Origin: CALGYY01 sp963678485
Lineage (GTDB): Bacteria; Bacteroidota; Bacteroidia; Bacteroidales; CAIWKO01
Direction of reading: 5' to 3'
NCBI GenBank assembly: GCA_963678485.1
Contig: OY782882.1
Coordinates: 1,054,001-1,118,000, forward strand
Length of the DNA stretch: 64,000 bases
Shown here: piece after piece, positions 1 through 7,927 of the stretch
How the letters are laid out: the number at the start of each line of letters is the position of its first letter
Position numbering within the stretch: position 1 is the first letter of the stretch
Position numbers and translations under genes: made by a program
Notes under the pieces: model-generated
Databases searched by the model: none
Told to the model about the DNA's origin: nothing
Seen by the model: the letters and a program-made list of their open reading frames with translations, nothing else

Positions 1-117
1 GACCACTACACCAGTCTTCTTAATAAAATAATTCCAACATAGCGTAACGAGAACTGTTGCAATAAAACCTATTGCAAAGGATATCAGAAATCGTAAAGCA
101 AACGCCTTAATCTTCAT
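1..117 (-). CDS. N-terminal fragment of a small membrane protein
   Basis: The minus strand is open from an ATG at 117 to the window edge, giving 39 residues that begin MKIKAFALRF and run on as one hydrophobic segment (roughly residues 6-31) followed by YFIKK. This looks like an N-terminal membrane anchor or an uncleaved signal; the rest of the gene lies outside the window. It heads in the same direction as the following accessory genes. No family can be assigned from so short a piece. The frame is clean and the start plausible, but the fragment is too short for strong support. Confidence 0.5.
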   Translation of the reverse strand, partial: MKIKAFALRFLISFAIGFIATVLVTLCWNYFIKKTGVVV

Positions 118-317
118 AATTCATCTATTTATTTAAGACAGCTTTTTCAAGAGTAAAAAGACTTAAAAAAAAATCACACCAAGAGTATTAATTCCTAAAT
201 CCTTTGTATGTTAACCAAGATTCAAAGTTAAGAAAAAATATTCACAACCGTCGAACTAGCCATTCCATAGGCTACAGGGGTTTGCCTCACTATTCAAAGT
301 AGTAGTTTTCTATTCGT

Positions 318-971
318 TCACAGTTGGGTCCCGATATATTGTAAACATTTTATTCTTGCTTTGCTCAAATATTCAGTCAAATCTCCTGAAGTCGGTTCAA
401 TTTCCGATTTTAGATAAAGGTCAAACATTGGAAAAGCCCCCCAGCCACTTTCATTAGGATCAAATGTAACCCACACTTCAAAATGCACAATTCCTTTGCT
501 GTCGCGGTATTCTTTGGACACTTCTTTTCTTTGAATGTTTAATATTTTAACTGTCTTTGTCTCAACGTGATTAGTCCAATCAACGGTATCCCCCATATAG
601 TCAATGAATTTTGACTCAACATTAAAAGCTTTAATAAATAAGTCTGAAGTCATGAGGCCATTCTGAAAAAGCAAAGTCACTATACTGTCGAGATGATAAT
701 AAATTCTTTGAGCTTCACCAATACTATCCCAACCAGCAAGAAAACCAATAAAATGGTCTGCATACATTATCATTTCTGAACTATCTGTTTTGTATGTAGT
801 CAACTTAAGAGAATCATTTTTTATAATTTCCAGGTTCCCTGTTTGTCTTGGAAACTCACAATTCAATATTGATATAGGATAATACGTGTCTTTAGGAGGA
901 AGTTTTTGTTTTTGTCCAAAAACCGTCGTGCTTATAAATATCGAAATTAATATGATTAATGTCTGTCTCAT
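318..971 (-). CDS. secreted protein of unknown function (217 aa)
   Basis: The product starts with a typical signal peptide (MRQTLIILISIFISTTVFG, cleavage probably before QKQK). The mature part is about 195 residues, polar, with many short strand-like stretches and a WGAFP segment near residue 175. I recognise no domain. It stands alone, with non-coding gaps of about 200 bp downstream and 159 bp upstream; the upstream gap contains an attC-like imperfect palindrome. That arrangement, one promoterless-looking gene per spacer, is the pattern of the first 10 kb. Export to the periplasm or outer surface is inferred from the signal peptide only. Confidence 0.75.
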   Translation of the reverse strand: MRQTLIILISIFISTTVFGQKQKLPPKDTYYPISILNCEFPRQTGNLEIIKNDSLKLTTYKTDSSEMIMYADHFIGFLAGWDSIGEAQRIYYHLDSIVTLLFQNGLMTSDLFIKAFNVESKFIDYMGDTVDWTNHVETKTVKILNIQRKEVSKEYRDSKGIVHFEVWVTFDPNESGWGAFPMFDLYLKSEIEPTSGDLTEYLSKARIKCLQYIGTQL

Positions 972-982
972 TCCTATTACTG

Positions 983-1128
983 CTAACGTTTTAGGGCTTT
1001 GCGATTAGGCGAGTTTCAGTAAACAAAGTTTTATTATATCACCTATGCTCATGGGAAGAATAAAACACTACGTTTGCATGTCACCCCGCTTGAATTAAAA
1101 CTCTTGTTTGTAGTAGCCTTAATTGTTA
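983..1128. repeat. attC-like long imperfect palindrome (weakest copy)
   Basis: The ends are inverted: a left end CTAACGTTTTAGGGCT (from 983) pairs with the right end AGCC..TTAA..GTTAG (to about 1127), and inner GAGTTT/AAACTC blocks also pair. It sits in the gap before the 217-aa secreted gene. Overall pairing is poorer than in the copies near 3.0, 7.8 and 51.6 kb, so membership of the family is an inference. Confidence 0.4.
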
Positions 1129-1130
1129 GT

Positions 1131-1817
1131 TTATTTCTTTAATAATCCACCGTAATTCGGTTTGTCAAAACACAATTCACTCTGCTTATATGTTGTGCAG
1201 TTGTTTACTATTAACGGAACATTTCTGATTTTATCAGACGCAATCATTAAGTAAAAATAACTTACATCTGCTTTATCATTCTTTTCTTCAAATACAGCTA
1301 TTCCCCTTTTGCTATCAATGATATGAATAATGAGCTTTCTATCCTTGTTAGCGATACCTGTCAATTGAAATTCGTATGTATTGTCGTCAATTCCCTTTTG
1401 GGTAATAATGCTGTTTGCCACCGGCCCTTCGCCTGTCCAGTCTATAAAAGATGTATCGTTAATCGAAATTCTATAATGAGAAATAAAATCACAAGGATGA
1501 TAGACATAAAACGACCCTTTGTATTGCTTTAGTGTTATCCACTTAGTTTGAGGAATTACAGGCGCTTTTTTAGTTAATGTCAATTGATTTTCTTTCAAAA
1601 AATCCAATGAATATTTGTAACTCTGTTCGTCAAACATCATAAAACCCCAGTAATTTATTTTGTCGTAGAAATTGCTATTGGGGTTATTTTCAAAAAAAAT
1701 TGACTGGGCCGTACCGAGCAAGCTATCTTTTTCAATAAAAACTGTGTCTGATTGTCCAAATGCAGAAAAAGTCGAACAAATAATTATAATTGTCAATATG
1801 TTTTTTAGTAAAGCCAT
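1131..1817 (-). CDS. secreted protein of unknown function (228 aa)
   Basis: An N-terminal signal peptide (MALLKNILTIIIICSTFSAFG, then QSDTVF) leads into a mature protein of about 205 residues. No family was recognised. Two Cys pairs are visible (one Cys near residue 109, and Cys 206, 207 or so plus Cys 216 near the C-terminus), which would fit disulfides in the periplasm. It is a single-gene unit with the attC-like palindrome 983-1128 just downstream. Codon use and base composition (AT-rich) match its accessory neighbours. Confidence 0.72.
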   Translation of the reverse strand: MALLKNILTIIIICSTFSAFGQSDTVFIEKDSLLGTAQSIFFENNPNSNFYDKINYWGFMMFDEQSYKYSLDFLKENQLTLTKKAPVIPQTKWITLKQYKGSFYVYHPCDFISHYRISINDTSFIDWTGEGPVANSIITQKGIDDNTYEFQLTGIANKDRKLIIHIIDSKRGIAVFEEKNDKADVSYFYLMIASDKIRNVPLIVNNCTTYKQSELCFDKPNYGGLLKK

Positions 1818-1908
1818 GAAGCTACTGATAATGATTATTGCCGCTTTTTATTTGCAATATAATTGCCGTCTCTCGTCAATACTTTTAGTTTCTGTTGATC
1901 ATTAGAAA

Positions 1909-2334
1909 TTAAAAACCTGTTTCAACCACGATCTTAAATAAAACCAGATAGAAAATTCCACCACCAATTAATAAAAATAATCTTTGCTTATATTTCTTCT
2001 TAAAATTCTCTCTTTTTAATTCGGAAACTGTCATATCACCGAATGATTTAAAACTGGGAATGAAGATGAATGGAGATGCAAAGAAAATAAATATCATTTT
2101 CCAAATTGAATAAGTCTCACTAGCATTTTTTTCCAATTCTTTTTGATATTCCTTTTGCTCTTCCTCAACTTGCTTTTCATATATTTCAAGCTGCTCGTCA
2201 GTAATTCCTCGTTTGTATAATTCCTCTATCGTTTGCTTTACAATTTCATCTTGCCAGTCGCCTTTTGGGGAAAGATAAATGTAAATCAAATCCTCAGTCT
2301 CTCGTTCATTGATTGGGGGTGAAAATTCTTGCAT
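1909..2334 (-). CDS. small membrane protein of unknown function (141 aa)
   Basis: The N-terminal half is soluble and highly charged: about residues 1-72 are rich in Glu and Lys and predicted helical, with the segment EIVKQTIEELYKRGITDEQ resembling a short helical hairpin. Two hydrophobic segments follow, at about 78-95 (IWKMIFIFFASPFIFIPSF) and 122-138 (FLLIGGGIFYLVLFKIV), separated by a Lys/Arg-rich loop. That suggests two membrane passes. No domain recognised. The 50-bp gap upstream of its start holds a short GC-richer piece (GGCAAACGTTAGC) like the ends of the attC-like spacers. Confidence 0.65.
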   Translation of the reverse strand: MQEFSPPINERETEDLIYIYLSPKGDWQDEIVKQTIEELYKRGITDEQLEIYEKQVEEEQKEYQKELEKNASETYSIWKMIFIFFASPFIFIPSFKSFGDMTVSELKRENFKKKYKQRLFLLIGGGIFYLVLFKIVVETGF

Positions 2335-2384
2335 GGTTAAACTTGCGGCAAACGTTAGCTACTATGAGCATTTGCAGCAACTGG

Positions 2385-2966
2385 CTATTTATAGATATGT
2401 TTTGTTTTTACATGCCCATCTTCATAAAAGACCTCTTTTGTCAATTTCCCCGAGTCATTATAATATTTCCATTGTCCTGTCTTCCTATAATTCATTATTA
2501 AGCCCTCATTTAACAATAGGTCTTTTTTATGTTTTGAGTATACTTTCTTATAATAGCCATCATGTTTAACAATTACTTGTGATAAAACTACATTATTTTT
2601 ATATTTAAAATGTGCTAAGGTATCGAAATCAGTGATTCTTCTAAGAAAGCCATTCTTATAAAATGATTTAGTTGTTCCAACAATTTGACTATTTATATCA
2701 TAATATATTGAGTCTTTCAGTTGACCGTTCCGATAATAAGATTTCCACATACCAACCATAAACTGCAAATCGTAATCCGAAGAAAATTGCCGCTGACTTA
2801 TTTTCCCCTCTGTTTTTGTGTTCTTATTACGATAAGTTTTTTTCTGAAAAAATTCTTTCGTAATCGTTGGATATAGCATTACAGAGGTATCAGTCTCTGC
2901 TTGATTTTGACTATATAAATATATTGGAGCTGCACTAAGTATTAAAAAACATATTAAAAACTTCAT
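2385..2966 (-). CDS. YwqK/MORN-like repeat protein, exported
   Basis: I place the start at the ATG at 2966, giving 193 aa beginning MKFLICFLILSAAPIYLYS, a clear signal peptide; the longer open frame upstream runs through an attC-like palindrome and is unlikely to be coding. The mature protein has repeated tyrosine- and glycine-containing units (WKSYYRNGQLKDSIYY, TKSFYKNGFLRR, GQWKYYNDSGKLTKEVFYEDG). This is the pattern of the YwqK family, which is related to MORN repeats and often annotated as antitoxin-like. A biochemical role is unknown. It is a single-gene unit in the accessory stretch. Confidence 0.75.
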   Translation of the reverse strand: MKFLICFLILSAAPIYLYSQNQAETDTSVMLYPTITKEFFQKKTYRNKNTKTEGKISQRQFSSDYDLQFMVGMWKSYYRNGQLKDSIYYDINSQIVGTTKSFYKNGFLRRITDFDTLAHFKYKNNVVLSQVIVKHDGYYKKVYSKHKKDLLLNEGLIMNYRKTGQWKYYNDSGKLTKEVFYEDGHVKTKHIYK

Positions 2967-2984
2967 TTGCATTATTAGTTTGCT

Positions 2985-3131
2985 TAGTTGCGAACGCTTG
3001 AGTGTATGTGACGTAAGGGATTGCGGTTCAGCTTCCTGTCCACCGACACTAAAGTTTGAGCGGGCTACAACGCTTGAATACCCACTGAAACCCTTATTGC
3101 ATATACACTTTGTTGGCGTTTCGTTGTTCAT
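2985..3131. repeat. attC-like long imperfect palindrome
   Basis: Arms 3002-3018/3019 (GTGTATGTGACGTAAGGG) and 3091-3108 (CCCTTATTGCATATACAC) pair at 14 of 18 positions. Outer parts AACGCTTG (2993-3000) and TTGTTGGCGTTTCGTTGTT (3110-3128) extend the symmetry. The right end closely matches the right end of the 7789-7927 element, and the left ends share AACG.TTG.GTGTATG. Size (about 145 bp), long stem with unpaired bases and position at a gene boundary are as in attC recombination sites; no canonical seven-base core was confirmed. Confidence 0.65.
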
Positions 3132-3150
3132 TTATCTATTTATTTTTCTT

Positions 3151-4065
3151 TCAATTTTGCTGCAATGTCTTTCTGTCCATGCGTTGGCTTTGCAAGCTCT
3201 TTGACAAAGCTTTGGTTGTAACGTTGGCCTGTGGGGCTTTGGCAATGTGCTTGCAAATATTTGTAGATTCAATGTTAGTAAAGAGGAACTCTGAAATTAA
3301 TCCTCTTTTTGCATTTATTCCACCTATTAATGAGTTTCTAGTAAGTTCTATCATGTATGAATTCTTACTAAACACATCATATATTACTTTATGAGCAGCA
3401 TTGGTCAAGATATAGTGTGCCCCAATATTATTTATAACTTCTATAAACTCTTTTAAACGAAATTGGTCATCAATTGAAAATAACTTTCTATTGTATTTTA
3501 TAAACCCATTCTTATTATGTGAAACGGTATATGGGGGATCAATAAAAACTAAATCATTTTTTTTTATATTATTTAAGGATGTGCCGAAATCACAAGTATT
3601 CAACTCAGCATTTTTTAACGCCAATGAATTTTTAATCAATTCAACCTCATTGATAATATTCTTATCCCTATAGCCGTATGGGACATTATATTCACCTTTT
3701 AAATTTTCTCGATATAAACCATTAAATGAGGTTTGATTTAAATATATAAACTGTGCCGCACGTTTCCATTGACTACGGTATTTGGTTTTTCTTATTTTAT
3801 AATAATCTTCCTCAGTATTGTTCATTTGGTTTAATTCACAGATAACTTTTGAACAATTATCTTTTATGGCAGAATAAGTATCAATTAAGTTATGATTAAT
3901 ATCAGAAAGAAATGATTTATTATTTGGTTTAAGATAAAAGAATATTGAACCGCTTCCCAAGAATGGTTCATGATAATTCTCATAATCTAATTCCTTAACA
4001 ATTGATTCAATCTCCTTGGTTAACCAAGTTTTACCGCCAGCCCATCGTAAAAAAGGTTTATTCAT
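3151..4065 (-). CDS. Dam-family DNA adenine N6-methyltransferase
   Basis: This 304-aa protein carries the class alpha adenine methylase signatures: FLRWAGGKTWL (residues 5-15), the SAM-binding FLGSGS (35-40) and the catalytic DPPY (176-179). The family transfers methyl from SAM to adenine N6 in duplex DNA; Dam members act on GATC, but the site here is not predictable. The conserved fold ends near residue 264. The last 30-40 residues are unlike Dam: residues 273-290 are encoded inside the 53-bp direct repeat 3197-3249, so the natural stop was probably replaced by the boundary element. It is the last gene of a five-gene operon, overlapping the HAM1 gene by 4 bp. Likely role: marking host DNA, or modification in a defence unit. 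Confidence 0.9.
   Translation of the reverse strand: MNKPFLRWAGGKTWLTKEIESIVKELDYENYHEPFLGSGSIFFYLKPNNKSFLSDINHNLIDTYSAIKDNCSKVICELNQMNNTEEDYYKIRKTKYRSQWKRAAQFIYLNQTSFNGLYRENLKGEYNVPYGYRDKNIINEVELIKNSLALKNAELNTCDFGTSLNNIKKNDLVFIDPPYTVSHNKNGFIKYNRKLFSIDDQFRLKEFIEVINNIGAHYILTNAAHKVIYDVFSKNSYMIELTRNSLIGGINAKRGLISEFLFTNIESTNICKHIAKAPQANVTTKALSKSLQSQRMDRKTLQQN
3197..3249. repeat. 53-bp direct repeat, copy 1 (3' boundary of five-gene operon)
   Basis: Matches 7565-7617 at 49 of 53 positions in the same orientation. It contains the palindromic CTTTGACAAAGC and the block TGTGGGGCTTTGGCAATGTG. Copy spacing is 4,368 bp and the whole operon lies between them. It overlaps the 3' end of the Dam gene. Confidence 0.85.
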
Positions 4066-4613
4066 AATTTATTCAAAAATGAAATTAATAGGTTGTATGA
4101 CTTTGTAGCTTGTGAAAATGGCATTTTCTCATACAAGTCCATTTCTGCATATGTTTTTGTACTACCGTCAGGAATAAAAATAGGATCGAATTGAAATCCA
4201 TTTCTTCCTCTACCTTTTTCAGAAATAACACCATGTGTTTCTCCAATAAAGGTTTTAATATTTTTTCCATCGCAATAACAAACAGCGGAAATAACTTTCG
4301 AATTCCTAGATTCTCCTTTTGGAATTAATGAGCAAATTCTATCATTCATTAAATCCCACATTGGTTTTGATAAAGCACCAGGGAAACCATTAAAATATTC
4401 CACTTCTAATGCTCCGTGCTCAACAATAACCGGCAAACGCCAATAACTGTAAGCATCTATAGCTTTTCTTTTAACCACCTTTGTTATATCACTGGAAAGT
4501 ACTTCTGTAATATTTCTATTTAAAAAATTAGAGATAAAACTACTATGAGGTGAAAAGATAAATTCAATTTCCTTGACTTTATCACTATTCACTGTATTAA
4601 AATATATGTTCAT
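4062..4613 (-). CDS. HAM1/RdgB-like non-canonical NTP pyrophosphatase
   Basis: The start at 4613 (MNIYFNTVNSDKVKEIE) leaves one base after the SIR2 stop; a longer frame exists but the family begins exactly here. The 183-aa product has the HAM1/ITPase order: NTVNSDKVKEI at 6-16 (nucleotide-binding loop), VEHGALEVEYFNGFPG at 64-79, GRGRNGFQFDPIFIP at 134-148, KTYAEM at 153-158 and a terminal Ser/Arg-like motif replaced by SQATKSY. The family hydrolyses ITP, XTP, dITP and similar to monophosphates. In RdgB the second motif is ADDSGL, whose second Asp is catalytic; here that position is His (residue 66 region), so substrate or activity may differ. Fourth gene of the operon. Confidence 0.85.
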   Translation of the reverse strand: MNIYFNTVNSDKVKEIEFIFSPHSSFISNFLNRNITEVLSSDITKVVKRKAIDAYSYWRLPVIVEHGALEVEYFNGFPGALSKPMWDLMNDRICSLIPKGESRNSKVISAVCYCDGKNIKTFIGETHGVISEKGRGRNGFQFDPIFIPDGSTKTYAEMDLYEKMPFSQATKSYNLLISFLNKL

Positions 4614-4614
4614 A

Positions 4615-5454
4615 TCATTTATTAATTTTGTCAAGTAATTCACAAATTTGTGCTTCTTTATCAAGTGGATTCAACGCAATTATTTTAATGTTCAGTTCTT
4701 CTAAAATCCTTGCTTGTACTTCATTGCTTCCAAATGTTACAATGTAAGAAGGTCTTGGAGTAGCTCTACTGCCATTATATAAATATTTTTTTATTTGTTG
4801 CTGGATTTTATACCATATGTACCTGATATTAGGATCGTCAAAACTATAACCAATGAACAGAAAACTATTACTTAAGGCATCTGACCTTAGACTTTGATCA
4901 AGTGGATGTTCTAATTCCATCCGCATATAGTATTGATTTTCCGTTAATATTATAGAGTTCTGTTCTGTTAAACAACCATGAAATTTTATTACTTCGAGAT
5001 CATAATTTTCCTTGTCCGGTTGAATGAAATCCTTTAACGAAATAATTGTTTTTACCTTTTGCCCTTTATCCTCAAAACACCTCTCAATATGCGGGTCATA
5101 ATTGGTTGTATATATTTTTTTGACCTTTAGTTCAGATAATGATAAATGTTGTTTTGATATTTTTCTTCTTTCATTAGATTCTTTGCTGTCAAAACCAACT
5201 CTCATTTTTTGTATAAAGGCATTCCATTTCTTTTCATCAACCAATTTACCGTATTCTGCTAATTGTTGATAATTACCATGCAAAAGGTATAAATCATCCT
5301 CATATCCTAAATCTTTCCCGAGATCAATAATTAGTTGTCTCCAACCTGGCAAATCTAAAGGGATAGAAAAACCTGCTCCAATAAATGGAATAAGTCGTTG
5401 AACAGAATACTGTTCTTTCAGTTCTTTGATAGCTTCATAAAATGTTAAAATCAT
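4615..5454 (-). CDS. SIR2-like domain protein (probable NAD+-consuming effector)
   Basis: This 279-aa protein shows the SIR2_2 pattern: LIPFIGAGFSIP (21-32, NAD-binding Gly loop), TTNYD (116-120), KFHGCL with the putative catalytic His159, and GYSFDDPNIRYIW (202-214). It lacks the zinc-binding Cys of classical deacetylases. Members of this branch in ThsA, DSR and related anti-phage systems degrade NAD+ on infection. Its coupling to the methyltransferase (4-bp overlap upstream) and the HAM1 gene (1-bp gap) makes it the likely effector of the operon. There is no extra sensor domain in the protein itself, so sensing would have to come from a partner; that is inference. Confidence 0.88.
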   Translation of the reverse strand: MILTFYEAIKELKEQYSVQRLIPFIGAGFSIPLDLPGWRQLIIDLGKDLGYEDDLYLLHGNYQQLAEYGKLVDEKKWNAFIQKMRVGFDSKESNERRKISKQHLSLSELKVKKIYTTNYDPHIERCFEDKGQKVKTIISLKDFIQPDKENYDLEVIKFHGCLTEQNSIILTENQYYMRMELEHPLDQSLRSDALSNSFLFIGYSFDDPNIRYIWYKIQQQIKKYLYNGSRATPRPSYIVTFGSNEVQARILEELNIKIIALNPLDKEAQICELLDKINK

Positions 5455-6065
5455 AGTAGTTTAATTATTAGTCTTGTCATTGAATGCATGTGTGGTATTT
5501 GATTATGAGAATGCGTTTCATACAGATCTTCATCTGATTGAAAGAGTATTTCATGTTTGGAAAAATAATCAAGATATTCATCATGTCTCAATAAAAGAGG
5601 ATTAAAATTTTCATGGGCGGATAAATCTTGTTTCCTTGAATTAAAAGCACATAGTATAAAGATGCCACCACTTTTCAAAGCTTTTATACATCGATTAATT
5701 AAATCAGAAACCTCATTTTTATTTTGAAAACAATGAAATAGACCGTATGATATAATAATATCATAATATACTTCGGGTAAATTTAATTCAATTACATTAG
5801 CATTTGCCAATTTAATATTCGGATGGTTTTTACACAACTGTCTTGCATTTCTTATTGCATATTCTGAAATGTCATAGGCATGTAAAACTGCACCTTTTTT
5901 TGCTAAATAAAATGAGTTTTTAGCTTCACCGCAACCTAAATCCAAAATCTTCAAAGAATTAAAATTATTGACAATTGCTTCTGTTTTTAACACTAAACTC
6001 CCTGGCTCTGTACCCCAGAAACAATCACACTTTTCATAACCTATATCATATCCACCATCAATCAT
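5451..6065 (-). CDS. class I SAM-dependent methyltransferase
   Basis: The 204-aa product contains the Rossmann motif I KILDLGCGEAKNSFYLA (about 39-55), an acidic motif II (LHAYDISEYAI) and post-motif segments DIIISYGLFHCF and LKSGGIFILCAF. It resembles the TehB / small-molecule methyltransferase group (WGTEPG near residue 18 is also typical) and lacks DNA-methylase NPPY/DPPY motifs, so a small-molecule, protein or nucleotide substrate is more likely. It overlaps both neighbours by 4 bp (ATGA), which implies translational coupling inside the five-gene operon. The substrate cannot be inferred from sequence alone. Confidence 0.85.
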   Translation of the reverse strand: MIDGGYDIGYEKCDCFWGTEPGSLVLKTEAIVNNFNSLKILDLGCGEAKNSFYLAKKGAVLHAYDISEYAIRNARQLCKNHPNIKLANANVIELNLPEVYYDIIISYGLFHCFQNKNEVSDLINRCIKALKSGGIFILCAFNSRKQDLSAHENFNPLLLRHDEYLDYFSKHEILFQSDEDLYETHSHNQIPHMHSMTRLIIKLL

Positions 6066-7537
6066 ATAGTATTTGTTTTAAACCATTTTAAAAACTCTTC
6101 AAATAATTTTTCTTTAGTGCCACCATTAAAAATATATATACTCGCTTCACCTCTTAAAAATTTGATTTCATTTTCAACAGGATGGTGTCTTTCTTCACGA
6201 AAATTACTAATATCCAAAGTGCCTTCACTTCTTAAACAATAATTTCTAAAAGCATCATCTCTTGTTGAGTCTACAAAAATAACTGTTAAGTCAGGATAAA
6301 ACTTCTTTAGCTCGACAAGAGTTTCAAAATGACGAATTCCATCAATAAATACATTGCCTGAAAATATTTCAACTTGATTTTTAATTTCTTTTGCAAGTTT
6401 TTTTGGACCGTTTATACTTTTAATAAACATTTCGGCTTTCTCTTGAAATACAGTACGATTACTTATACCAAAATCATATTCATCAATTAATTTTGAAACG
6501 CATTTTCTTGTAGAAATTATGTTGTTTATATTTTGTTTAGAAAGCATTTCACAAAGAACAGTTTTACCACATGCGATTTCCCCAATTATAACAAAAACAT
6601 TTGAGCGTATATTATATTTTATTGGTCTAATAACAACAGGGTTGTTATTAGCTTCATCCTTATAAAAATGCCTTATTAAGAGTTGTGACCAAAATTCAAA
6701 TTCATGAAAATTATTCCATAGTTCCTTAATTGACATAAATTTCAAGTCATTTATAGATAATTCTTTTGAAAAATTATTAATATCAAAGTCTTTTGGAATT
6801 TCTCCTCTTAGCACTACTCCTAGATGCTTTACACCTTCAGGAGATGAATTATCCATAATATACCCAGCAATACTTAAATTTATAGGTTTAAATCCCTTTA
6901 ATTCTTCGAAAACCTCACGTTCTGCAGTATCAAAAACTCCTGCATAACCTTTTGAAAACATATTATTTGTATCAATATCTTGTACATGACCGCCAAATCC
7001 TAAACACGTTGAACCTTTAATCATCTCATGCGCATTTGTGTATACTCCCCGTTTATAGGTTAGAACTTTGTCATTATCTTTTGTAAGAATTATATAAGAA
7101 ATTAGCTGCTTATAATTCGTATCATTTTCTGCAACTTTTCTATCAATATAGATCAAGTTTTCATTCTTAAGAATACTTACAATTAAAGGAACATCAGATG
7201 AAAACCCTAAATGATTTGTTAGTTCTCCTAATTTAGATTGTGGGATACAAGTTATTATTTCCTTGGGAATATTTTTTTTAAATGGTTGAGATATAAATTC
7301 TTTAAGCCCAAATTCACGAAGAGCAAATTTATTAGGACCAACCCTCATAAATCTTGATGAGAAACCATTCTTTCTAAGATCAGTGGAGATTCTAGCTTTC
7401 ATTGATAGAGACGGTGTTTTTCCCCTACTGATGAGCAACCCTTTTTGCTTTGCAATACTATATATTTCATCTGGATTAAGAGGTTTTTGTTCTTCTCTTA
7501 AAATTACTTCTGCTATTTCTAAAAATGTTTTATTCAT
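6062..7537 (-). CDS. HARE-HTH / NUDIX / P-loop kinase three-domain fusion
   Basis: Residues 1-80 look like a HARE-HTH winged helix (FLEIAEVILREEQKPLNPDE, then ISRGKTP, then RFMRVGPNKFALRE), a module known from restriction enzymes and DNA-modification proteins. Residues 145-250 are NUDIX-like: GFGGHV at 180-185 and REVFEELKG at 207-215, with a slightly shifted NUDIX box as in COG4112-type proteins. Residues 313-491 hold a P-loop GEIACGKT (319-326) and IDGIRHFET (398-406), like dephospho-CoA or nucleoside-monophosphate kinases. So one chain combines predicted DNA reading, nucleotide hydrolysis and phosphoryl transfer. It is the first gene of the operon; the start lies 27 bp inside the 53-bp repeat at 7565. 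Confidence 0.8.
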   Translation of the reverse strand: MNKTFLEIAEVILREEQKPLNPDEIYSIAKQKGLLISRGKTPSLSMKARISTDLRKNGFSSRFMRVGPNKFALREFGLKEFISQPFKKNIPKEIITCIPQSKLGELTNHLGFSSDVPLIVSILKNENLIYIDRKVAENDTNYKQLISYIILTKDNDKVLTYKRGVYTNAHEMIKGSTCLGFGGHVQDIDTNNMFSKGYAGVFDTAEREVFEELKGFKPINLSIAGYIMDNSSPEGVKHLGVVLRGEIPKDFDINNFSKELSINDLKFMSIKELWNNFHEFEFWSQLLIRHFYKDEANNNPVVIRPIKYNIRSNVFVIIGEIACGKTVLCEMLSKQNINNIISTRKCVSKLIDEYDFGISNRTVFQEKAEMFIKSINGPKKLAKEIKNQVEIFSGNVFIDGIRHFETLVELKKFYPDLTVIFVDSTRDDAFRNYCLRSEGTLDISNFREERHHPVENEIKFLRGEASIYIFNGGTKEKLFEEFLKWFKTNTI

Positions 7538-7564
7538 AAATAATTCAAACCATGATAAATTGCA

Positions 7565-7617
7565 CTCTTTGACAAAGCTTTGGTTGCAGCGTAGGCTTGT
7601 GGGGCTTTGGCAATGTG
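7565..7617. repeat. 53-bp direct repeat, copy 2 (5' boundary of five-gene operon)
   Basis: Same orientation as 3197-3249, four mismatches in 53 bases. It lies just upstream of the first operon gene, so a recombination between the two copies would remove or insert exactly the operon as a circle of 4,368 bp. Confidence 0.85.
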
Positions 7618-7788
7618 TGCAATGTGGGTCAGCAATTGTTTTAAAAAATGTGCGGTGGCAAAAAAATAAAAAACATTGGGTCGGCTTGAGTGTCGGCTTT
7701 CTTGTCCTGTCAATTGTTCTTTTTTCTGTCCTTTCACAATGGTTTACTTTTCAATTTTTCTATGTCGTTGTCTGTCTCTTACACTTGG

Positions 7789-7927
7789 CGGTAACGGTTG
7801 CGTGTATGAAACGTTTGGCATTTCGAAGCGATTTCCTATCAAGTTACAACTACTTTTGAAACGAGCTGTACCTCTCGACAAACCACAGATTGCCAAATGT
7901 TTATACACGTTGTTGTGCTTCGTTATT
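7789..7927. repeat. attC-like long imperfect palindrome
   Basis: Arms 7801-7820 (CGTGTATGAAACGTTTGGCA) and 7891-7909 (TGCCAAATGTTTATACACG) pair over 18 of 20 positions, with a central region of about 70 bases. Outer ends are TAACGGTTG and TTGTTGTGCTTCGTTAT. The right end aligns with that of 2985-3131 over about 28 bases. It ends at the stop codon of the FRG gene. Together with 7538-7788, where no gene was seen, this fills the gap between the two defence-like units. Confidence 0.7.

Noticed and set aside
2967..3131. N-terminal extension of the YwqK-like gene to 3131
   Set aside because: The extra 55 residues run through an attC-like palindrome and lack a signal; the signal peptide begins at 2966.
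7383..7859. Plus-strand frame of 158 codons
   Set aside because: Crosses the operon start, the direct repeat and a spacer; no coding signal.
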